In this document: in pieces, positions 1 through 4,988 of the stretch | How positions within the stretch are numbered: position 1 is the stretch's first letter | How the letters are laid out: each line of letters starts with the position of its first letter | From: Oscillospiraceae bacterium | GTDB lineage: Bacteria > Bacillota > Clostridia > Oscillospirales > Oscillospiraceae | Length of the DNA stretch: 8,086 nt | Reading direction: 5' to 3' | Assembly (NCBI GenBank): GCA_031255955.1 | Contig: JAIRRO010000141.1 | Location: 1 to 8,086, forward strand | Notes under the pieces: generated by a model | The model's input: the letters and a program-made list of their open reading frames with translations, nothing else | The model's database searches: none | Told to the model about the DNA's origin: nothing | Position numbers and translations under genes: made by a program

Positions 1-52
1 TTAAGCGGGTTTTTCTATTTGTTTTGCGTACTTCCTGACCCTTCTTGGCCAT
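1..52 (-). CDS. N-terminus of an unrecognised basic protein, cut by the left edge
   Basis: Seventeen codons are visible, reading MAKKGQEVRKTNRKTRL, before the window ends; seven of the 17 residues are Lys or Arg. The start is supported by a strong Shine-Dalgarno sequence (AAGGAGG at 68 down to 62, nine bases before the ATG) and by an extended -10 promoter about 50 bases further upstream. I do not recognise the protein. A short basic cytoplasmic N-terminus would suit a small single-pass membrane protein such as a FtsB/DivIC-like septum protein, or a nucleic-acid-binding protein, but nothing visible decides this. A competing 84-codon frame on the same strand (255 to 1) runs through the promoter and RBS and lacks its own RBS, so I prefer this frame. 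It is a separate transcription unit from the upstream kinase operon, 321 bases away. Confidence 0.6.
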   Translation of the reverse strand, partial: MAKKGQEVRKTNRKTRL

Positions 53-61
53 ACCGTTCCG

Positions 62-68
62 CCTCCTT
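62..68 (-). promoter_or_regulatory. Ribosome binding site that fixes the start at 52
   Basis: AAGGAGG on the minus strand, nine bases before the ATG at 52 to 50. It is a near-perfect complement to the 16S rRNA 3' end and is the main reason for choosing this frame over the longer overlapping one. Confidence 0.65.
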
Positions 69-103
69 CCGGCTTTGCCGCCGTAATTTTGAACTGCAAT
101 CGT

Positions 104-132
104 ATTCTATCATCAACGCCTCCGAATTGCAA
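104..132 (-). promoter_or_regulatory. Predicted sigma-A promoter (extended -10) for the basic-protein gene
   Basis: On the minus strand, TTGCAA (132 to 127, 4 of 6 matches to TTGACA), a 17-base spacer and TAGAAT (109 to 104, 5 of 6 matches) preceded by TGA, which gives the TGn extended -10. Transcription would start near 97 and leave a leader of about 45 bases carrying the RBS at 68-62. This is pattern matching only. Confidence 0.5.
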
Positions 133-137
133 CAGCC

Positions 138-162
138 AAAAATACCGGCTAAAAATACCGGC
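138..162. repeat. Two tandem copies of a 12-bp word, 13-bp period
   Basis: AAAAATACCGGC occurs at 138-149 and again, identically, at 151-162. On the minus strand the pair lies directly upstream of the -35 box at 132-127, so it could be an AT-rich UP-like element or a tandem protein-binding site. It may also be chance. Confidence 0.6.
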
Positions 163-235
163 GGGGAAGCGGAAGCGTATCCGAATATGTGTCGCTAGCA
201 TATCGTATCGACTGATAATATAATGCTGCGCAGCT

Positions 236-349
236 ATGAGTACAGACAATCGCAAATACGCACTGCAGCGGGTGTTGAGTCAACCGCTGTATGACGCCCT
301 GCGCGGCAACCCGCGCTTTGAGGCGGTACTTGAAAGGTTGCGGGAGTGA
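236..349 (+). pseudogene. Possible C-terminal remnant of a TPR-type protein
   Basis: A 37-codon frame runs from ATG 236 to TGA 347-349. Its end (PLYDALRGNPRFEAVLERLRE, of which L-R-G-N-P-R-F-E-A-V-L is the key part) resembles the last lines of many tetratricopeptide-repeat and CadC/adenylate-cyclase-like proteins, which finish with a pattern like LRxDPRFxxLLxRL. An in-frame TAA lies at 221-223 and no Shine-Dalgarno sequence precedes the ATG, so a complete gene is unlikely. The simplest reading is the surviving tail of a decayed or deleted TPR gene, converging on the kinase gene whose stop is at 374. The resemblance is from memory of the family pattern and 37 codons is short, so chance cannot be excluded. 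Confidence 0.35.
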
Positions 350-373
350 TGCGGGAAGCACCCTCTCCGCGCG

Positions 374-1867
374 CTACTCCCCCGCAGTCTCGCCCCCGCG
401 GGCGGGCAGCGATATGGTTATCCGTGTGCCGGCGCCGACGCGCGACAGCGCCTCCATATGCCCGCCGTGGCGCGATACTATCCATTTCGCGATGGCTAGC
501 CCCAGCCCCGCTCCGCCCGACGAGCGGGCGCGTGATTCGTCCGTGCGGACGAATCGGTCAAAAATTTTCGGCAGCAAATCCTCTGATATGCCAACACCCG
601 TGTCCGTCACGGAGAACACGGCGCGGGCGTCGCCGAGCGTGGCGCGCAGCGTAATCAGTCCGCCGGGGTCGGTGTATTTGATGGCGTTGTCGATGAGAAT
701 CCGCGCAGCCTGCTTTATCAGCTGGCGGTCGGCAGAGACGGGCGCGGACTCCGCGAGAACGCGAAACTCCCGCGCGGTGTCGATCAATCGCGTTTCCTGC
801 GCCAGCTCCTCGGCAAGCTCGGCGAGGTCGAAATCCGATATTTCAAGCTGTATCGTGTTGTTCTCCCCGCGGGCGAGGAACAACAGCTGCTCGACAAGCG
901 CTTTCATGGAGTCAGCCTCGGCGCGAATGGCGTCAATGCTCTCCTGCAGCGTTTTTTCGTCGTTTTTGCCCCAGCGGTCAAGCAGATTGGCATAGCCCTG
1001 AATCACGGCTATCGGTGTGCGCAGCTCGTGAGAGGCGTCCGATACGAACCGCACCTGCGCGAGATACGCCTCATTTACGCGCTCCAGCATCCCGTTGATG
1101 GCGGCGGCAAGCTCGCGCAGCTCCTGCTGCGTGCCGTCCACATCTATGCGGGTGTCAAGCCGCGAGGCGTTGATTAAATCAAGCGCGCCGGACAGCTCCG
1201 TTATATCGTTTTTATCCAGCACCGCGCCGTCGTCCCCGGACGGCGCTGGCGCCCGACGCGGAGCAACGCGCTGCTCACGCGCCCTGCCGAGCGTTTCGGC
1301 AGCCCGGGCAAGCTCCGTTATCGGCTCCAGCGCGCGGCGCAGCATTCTTGTGTTTTTTATGGATTTGCCGATGAGCGTCAAAAACTCCCACAGCGCCAAG
1401 GCGCCGAAGCCGTATACGCACGCGATGATAAAATCCGTGAGGGATATGGATATCCGGTGCATAGCGCCGTCGGAGGATTCATAGTACGCGTTGTAATATA
1501 CCCTTGTACCGATGGCGTTTCTGTACGGTGAATGTTCAATTTCGCGCTCGCGGAGGGTAGCCACCCCCGAGGCGGCGCGGGAGAGATAATCGCCCGGATA
1601 AAACCGCACGGTGTAAAATTCATTGCTGTTGCCCGGCGGCGAGGATACGGTGATTGTCGAAGCCGCGCCGTTTTCTGTCATCCCGCCGGATTCAATTCCG
1701 CGCGCCACCTCGCCCACGCGCGTTTCGCAATACCACACGGCGGCGGCGGCTGTAATCACGCACAGCGTAATATCCAGCGTTATGAAAATCCAGAGCAGGC
1801 GAAAAAACAACCGCCGCGACAGCTGCCGCACGATGCCGCTTCCGCCTGATTTTGTCTCAGCACTCAT
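374..1867 (-). CDS. Membrane sensor histidine kinase of an OmpR-type two-component system
   Basis: A 497-aa transmembrane kinase that would autophosphorylate on histidine and pass the phosphate to the response regulator encoded just upstream. Domains in order: first membrane helix about 21-44; an extracytoplasmic loop about 45-143 with no recognised fold; second helix about 144-167; a HAMP-like linker about 170-268 whose two helices are separated by a long Arg/Pro-rich connector around 196-218; HisKA with SHELRTP and phospho-acceptor His280; and HATPase_c with N box (ILIDNAIKYT, Asn394), G1 box DTGVGI (422-427), F box IFDRF and G2 box GAGLGLAI (452-459). All catalytic motifs are intact. The ATG overlaps the regulator's stop by four bases (ATGA), indicating translational coupling; GGAG sits very close to the ATG and a better AGGAGGG lies about 17 bases further upstream. 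The signal sensed cannot be read from the sequence. Confidence 0.95.
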   Translation of the reverse strand: MSAETKSGGSGIVRQLSRRLFFRLLWIFITLDITLCVITAAAAVWYCETRVGEVARGIESGGMTENGAASTITVSSPPGNSNEFYTVRFYPGDYLSRAASGVATLREREIEHSPYRNAIGTRVYYNAYYESSDGAMHRISISLTDFIIACVYGFGALALWEFLTLIGKSIKNTRMLRRALEPITELARAAETLGRAREQRVAPRRAPAPSGDDGAVLDKNDITELSGALDLINASRLDTRIDVDGTQQELRELAAAINGMLERVNEAYLAQVRFVSDASHELRTPIAVIQGYANLLDRWGKNDEKTLQESIDAIRAEADSMKALVEQLLFLARGENNTIQLEISDFDLAELAEELAQETRLIDTAREFRVLAESAPVSADRQLIKQAARILIDNAIKYTDPGGLITLRATLGDARAVFSVTDTGVGISEDLLPKIFDRFVRTDESRARSSGGAGLGLAIAKWIVSRHGGHMEALSRVGAGTRITISLPARGGETAGE

Positions 1868-2568
1868 ACTCCGTTTGCGCCACCCTCCTGCGGCTCGTCC
1901 TTTATGACATAGCCTACGCCGCGCACGGTGGATATGAGCTTTATTCCGAAGGCGTCGTCAATTTTTCCGCGCAGGAATCTGATGTAGACATCCACGGTGT
2001 TTGTCCCGCCGTCAAAATCAATGTCCCACACCTTGTCCAAAAGCTGCTCGCGCGTTATGACTATCCCCTTGTTTTTCAGCAGATATCCAAGCAGGTCAAA
2101 TTCCCGCTTTGTCAGTCCGACGGCGCTGCCGTTCACCGTGACCTCGCGCCGCGGGACGTCCATTTTCAAAGCGCCGCATTCCAGCAGCTCGTTTTCGGAC
2201 GAGGCTTGCCCGTGCCGCAGAGCCCGGCGTATGCGCGCCAGCAGCTCTTCAATCTCAAACGGCTTTGTGACATAGTCGTCCGCGCCATAGTCTAGTCCCG
2301 AGACCTTATCAGTCACAGAGTCGCGTGCCGTCAGCATAATCACCGGCACGGATGAGGATTTGCGCAGACGGCGCAGCACCTCCATCCCGGACAGCAGCGG
2401 CAGCATAATGTCCAGCAGAATGAGATCAAAGCCGCCGGCGATGGCGAGGGTTAGCCCCTCGCGCCCGTCGGCGGCTTTTGTCACCTCATAGCCTTCATAT
2501 CCAAGCTCCAGCTCCACGACCCGCGCAAGCTTTTCCTCGTCCTCTATCAGTAAAATCCGTTGAGCCAT
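1864..2568 (-). CDS. OmpR/PhoB-family response regulator
   Basis: A 234-aa DNA-binding regulator, partner of the kinase encoded immediately downstream. The receiver domain (about 1-118) shows the acidic pocket near residues 9-11 (LIEDEE), phospho-acceptor Asp53 in LLLDIMLP, Thr80 in IMLTA and Lys102 in YVTKPF. The C-terminal winged helix (about 125-228) carries the family signature LTKREFDLLGYLLKN and ends with STVRGVGYVI. Length and layout are standard for the family. The start is supported by GGAGG five bases before the ATG. It is the middle gene of the operon, 28 bases after the DUF4342 gene and overlapping the kinase by four bases. Target genes are unknown; autoregulation of the operon promoter near 3222-3249 would be usual for the family but no operator repeat is evident there. 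Confidence 0.96.
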   Translation of the reverse strand: MAQRILLIEDEEKLARVVELELGYEGYEVTKAADGREGLTLAIAGGFDLILLDIMLPLLSGMEVLRRLRKSSSVPVIMLTARDSVTDKVSGLDYGADDYVTKPFEIEELLARIRRALRHGQASSENELLECGALKMDVPRREVTVNGSAVGLTKREFDLLGYLLKNKGIVITREQLLDKVWDIDFDGGTNTVDVYIRFLRGKIDDAFGIKLISTVRGVGYVIKDEPQEGGANGV

Positions 2569-2596
2569 AATTCCCTCCGCCGCTTTTTATAATATC

Positions 2597-3133
2597 TCAG
2601 TTTTTTTCGCCGATTACAGAGCTTTTCAGCTCCTCCGCCGCGCTTTCGGCTTTCTCGATAACGCTGTTTACGGATTCGCGCCCGAGGTCCTCACCGCGAA
2701 AGCGATACCGCCAGCCGGTGAACAGACCGACTATCATCAGCGGAACGACAATCCAGAAGAAGAAAATCAGCAGTACAACCAGCACCGTCACGGGGCAGGA
2801 GAGCTTCGTTTCGCCGCGATGACTTGCGTCAAGATAGTTGGCGTTGCCCCTGTTTATCAATTTTATCATAATCCGTCCCACTTCCCTTAAAAATTTTTTG
2901 AACCCCTCGCCGCCATGAATGGCGCTCCCCTCGCGCCGAGGCTCGTTTTCGGGCGCATGCTGCGCCCCGCTGTAGCTCCCGCCCCGGGCGGGAGCCGCCG
3001 TTTTGCCTTGCCGCTCCAGAAGAATCAGGGCGTCTAACAAATCGCCCCCCGCTTCCTCTAATGCCGCCTTCGCTTCCTCAAAGCTGACGTTGGCGCGCTC
3101 GCGCAGCTTTTCAACCTGCTCTAATGTCGTCAT
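2597..3133 (-). CDS. UBA-like/DUF4342 membrane protein, first gene of the two-component operon
   Basis: A 178-aa protein whose N-terminus (about 1-45, with LEQVEKLRERANVSFEEAK) matches the UBA/TS-N-like helical bundle that precedes DUF4342 in clostridial proteins. Then come a Gly/Pro/charged linker (about 45-75), a DUF4342-like part starting near FKKFLREVGRIMIKL, one long hydrophobic segment (about 113-140) and a charged tail predicted helical (about 150-173). I infer a membrane-anchored accessory protein with cytoplasmic helical domains; the family has no established function that I know of. The start at 3133 is chosen over an open extension back to 3223 because GGAGG lies nine bases upstream and the family homology begins there, while the extension overlaps the predicted promoter. 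Its place ahead of a regulator and kinase suggests it modulates them or is under their control. Confidence 0.85.
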   Translation of the reverse strand: MTTLEQVEKLRERANVSFEEAKAALEEAGGDLLDALILLERQGKTAAPARGGSYSGAQHAPENEPRREGSAIHGGEGFKKFLREVGRIMIKLINRGNANYLDASHRGETKLSCPVTVLVVLLIFFFWIVVPLMIVGLFTGWRYRFRGEDLGRESVNSVIEKAESAAEELKSSVIGEKN

Positions 3134-3221
3134 AATACCAAACCTCCGTACTTCAAAATGTGATTGGTTTTTCGATTGCCTCGCGGGGCGCGTCGTCTTG
3201 TTTTCCCGCGTTGCAGTCCGC

Positions 3222-3249
3222 ATTATACAATCCCGGACTTAAAGGGCAA
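3222..3249 (-). promoter_or_regulatory. Predicted promoter of the DUF4342-regulator-kinase operon
   Basis: On the minus strand, TTGCCC (3249 to 3244, 4 of 6 matches), a 16-base spacer and a perfect TATAAT (3227 to 3222). Start of transcription would be near 3215, giving a leader of about 80 bases before the ATG at 3133. The box stands out in GC-rich surroundings. No riboswitch-like fold is recognised in the leader. Confidence 0.55.
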
Positions 3250-3331
3250 TAGCGGCAGGATTAAAAAGCGATTAAGTTTGCGTGAATGAGAGTGAAATTT
3301 TGCCTTTAGAGGGTTTATTTGCCGGTTGCGT

Positions 3332-3360
3332 TTGCGTTTTCGCGTGGAGTATGATATAAC
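3332..3360 (+). promoter_or_regulatory. Predicted extended -10 promoter of the SEC-C gene
   Basis: TTGCGT at 3332-3337 (weak, 3 of 6), a 17-base spacer and TATAAC at 3355-3360 preceded by TGA (3352-3354), a TGn extended -10 that can compensate for a weak -35. Transcription would start near 3367, about 34 bases before the ATG at 3401. It is back to back with the operon promoter at 3222-3249; the two -35 boxes are about 80 bases apart. Confidence 0.5.
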
Positions 3361-3400
3361 TGAACCGGAAAAATCAACACGGCGGAATGGATTTGATATA

Positions 3401-4612
3401 ATGGGACAACACAAAAATAAGCGCGCGTCGGCGGATGCCGAAGAGGAGCTTGAGGTATACGAGCTGATGAAAAGCCTTGCGGCGGACGATGCCTTGAATG
3501 AAGAGCCGCGGCGTGGTCTTGCGGAAATTCTTGAAGGCAGAACCCTCACTTTTCTGCGCGGGGTTGCTCGCGCGCAGAAAATACGCGGTTTTTCGCGGAT
3601 GGATCGCGCGGCGCTGCTCGCCGCTGTTATGGCTGCCCTGACTGATCCCGATAAGCTGCGCTCGAATTTATTATCCCTGCACGCGCTTGAATGGACGTTG
3701 TTTCAGGATGTAGCGGCTGCCGGAATATTGCAACGGGACAGTGCTTTATTTCACAGTTATCTGAGACCCCGCGCGCTGGGCTTGATATTTATATTCCTGC
3801 ACAACGACCATATCTTCTTTGTCGTACCCGACGAAATCCGCGCCATATACGCCGGGCTCAAGAAATCCGAATTTTTCGCCGAGCAGGAGCTGCGCCGGCT
3901 GATGAGCCGTTACGCCTCGGCGGCGGCGGAGCTTTACGGCGCGATAAGCGTCGATACCCTTACCCAAATCTTCAACAGTCAAAACAGCCGCCGACAGATA
4001 AGCCTCCCATTTATGATTGAGGTTCTGTCCGGCGCCGAGCGGCTTGACATCGGCTTTGTGGTGTGGAACGGATGTGTTGTCAGCGACGAGCTTGCCTCCG
4101 GGGGCTTTGACGAGGTGGAAAGCCTTTTTGAAACCGTGAATGACATGCCGCGATACATACCGGGCAAGGCGGAGTTTTTAAGCTATGCCGATCCACATAA
4201 ATACCTGCGGACGCCGCAAACCGCCGCGCTTATACGGTATTTAGACCGCGAGCTGGGGCTGGGACCTGTCGAACTTCTTGAAGATATTGTGCATGACATA
4301 TCCGACGCCTTCAGGATCGGGTTGGAGCTTCCCGATATCATAGATACGGTTATCGACGCCGGGGTAAAGCCGACGACGGAGCAGGCGCGGCGTCTCACCG
4401 AGCTTGTGGAGGATATTAACGACCACACGCGCCGCTGGGAGGAAAAAGGGCATACACCCCGCGATTTACGCCGGGCATACAAGCGGTATGTGGAGCCACT
4501 CCGCGAGCCTGCGGAGGAAGCCCCGCACCGCATCGGGCGCAACGACCCTTGCCCCTGCGGCAGCGGAAAGAAGTATAAAAAGTGCTGTTATCTGAAAGAA
4601 AACATCGGATAG
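3401..4612 (+). CDS. SEC-C zinc-motif protein with a Rho-N/SAP-like segment, function unknown
   Basis: A 403-aa soluble protein. The C-terminus carries a textbook SEC-C metal-binding motif, RNDPCPCGSGKKYKKCC (380-396), with the C-x-C-x8-C-C zinc ligands at Cys384, 386, 395 and 396, as in the tail of SecA and in YecA-type and many stand-alone proteins. Residues about 46-82 (LRGVARAQKIRGFSRMDRAA and following) resemble the helix-extended-helix fold of Rho N-terminal or SAP nucleic-acid-binding domains. The middle, including VVPDEIRAIY near 141-150, resembles uncharacterised clostridial SEC-C proteins. The motif alone does not give a function: SEC-C can contact ribosomes or SecB-like partners. 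The ATG at 3401 was chosen because the open frame back to 3326 lacks a plausible RBS and contains the predicted promoter. The RBS itself is weak (GGCGGA, 14 bases upstream). It is monocistronic, as the next gene converges on it. Confidence 0.85.
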   Translation: MGQHKNKRASADAEEELEVYELMKSLAADDALNEEPRRGLAEILEGRTLTFLRGVARAQKIRGFSRMDRAALLAAVMAALTDPDKLRSNLLSLHALEWTLFQDVAAAGILQRDSALFHSYLRPRALGLIFIFLHNDHIFFVVPDEIRAIYAGLKKSEFFAEQELRRLMSRYASAAAELYGAISVDTLTQIFNSQNSRRQISLPFMIEVLSGAERLDIGFVVWNGCVVSDELASGGFDEVESLFETVNDMPRYIPGKAEFLSYADPHKYLRTPQTAALIRYLDRELGLGPVELLEDIVHDISDAFRIGLELPDIIDTVIDAGVKPTTEQARRLTELVEDINDHTRRWEEKGHTPRDLRRAYKRYVEPLREPAEEAPHRIGRNDPCPCGSGKKYKKCCYLKENIG

Positions 4613-4634
4613 CAACGCGCGGCGCGGGTGCGTG
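4613..4634. other. 22-bp convergent gap between the SEC-C gene and hinT
   Basis: The two genes end tail to tail with only 22 GC-rich bases between their stop codons. A short stem (ACGC at 4615-4618 with GCGT at 4630-4633) is possible but no T-run follows on either strand, so I do not call a terminator. Transcripts from the two sides probably overlap. Confidence 0.5.
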
Positions 4635-4988
4635 TCACAGCAGTCCCTCATTCATTTTCACGCCGCCCAGCAGATGAAAGTGCAGATGCCGGACACTCTG
4701 TCCGCCGTCCTCCCCGACGTTCGTGATGACGCGAAATCCGCCGGAAAGCCCCTCTGCCTTCGCAACGTCCGCGATAATTTCAAGACAGCGCGCGGCAAGC
4801 GGGGCGTTTTCCGCTGTTATATCCGCCGCCGAATCGATATGCTCCTTCGGGATTACAAGGATATGCGTTGGCGCTTGGGGATTTATATCCCGAAACGCGA
4901 GAACGCGCTCATCCTCATACACCTTGTCGGACGGAATTTCTCCCGCCGCTATTTTGCAAAAAATGCAGTCAGATACTTTTTCGGACAT
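4635..4988 (-). CDS. hinT: HinT-type HIT family nucleotide hydrolase
   Basis: A 117-aa cytoplasmic protein of typical HinT length. The HIT catalytic motif is QSVRHLHFHLLGG with His101, His103 and His105, the last acting as nucleophile side of the triad in this family. An N-terminal CIFCKI gives Cys8 and Cys11, which with His50 form the zinc site kept in many bacterial HIT proteins. Family members hydrolyse purine nucleoside phosphoramidates and aminoacyl-adenylates such as those released by aminoacyl-tRNA synthetases. The ATG overlaps the alaS stop by one base (TAATG) and its RBS (AGAGGTG) lies inside the end of alaS, so it is almost certainly co-transcribed and translationally coupled with alaS. 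Pairing with a synthetase suits the aminoacyl-adenylate activity, though that functional link is inference. Confidence 0.93.
   Translation of the reverse strand: MSEKVSDCIFCKIAAGEIPSDKVYEDERVLAFRDINPQAPTHILVIPKEHIDSAADITAENAPLAARCLEIIADVAKAEGLSGGFRVITNVGEDGGQSVRHLHFHLLGGVKMNEGLL

Larger units (their letters stand above)
53..373. other. Non-coding gap between the basic-protein gene and the kinase operon
   Basis: These 321 bases hold the leader and promoter of the left-edge gene, the 13-bp tandem repeat and the TPR-like tail. A ten-base palindrome GCTGCGCAGC at 225-234 overlaps nothing identifiable. I see no stem followed by a T-run that would end the kinase operon on the minus strand. Confidence 0.6.

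Noticed and set aside
219..234. TATAAT plus palindrome GCTGCGCAGC as a promoter/operator for the TPR-like frame
   Set aside because: There is no acceptable -35 box, the start would be nearly at the ATG, and the ATG has no SD; probably AT-rich intergenic chance.
1..255. 84-codon minus-strand open frame at the left edge
   Set aside because: It has no RBS at its start, runs through a good promoter and SD, and is less convincing than the 17-codon frame at 52.
291..995. 234-codon plus-strand frame opposite the kinase gene
   Set aside because: Ser/Arg-rich antisense shadow of the histidine kinase with no domain or RBS; the kinase motifs on the other strand are complete.
3134..3223. 30-codon N-terminal extension of the DUF4342 protein
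   Set aside because: A strong SD and the family homology start at 3133, and the extension reaches into the predicted -10 box.
3326..3400. TTG or GTG starts upstream of the SEC-C ATG
   Set aside because: No RBS at 3326 or 3344, and the predicted extended -10 promoter lies inside this stretch.
4613..4634. Bidirectional terminator between the SEC-C gene and hinT
   Set aside because: The only stem is about four base pairs and no T-run follows on either strand.
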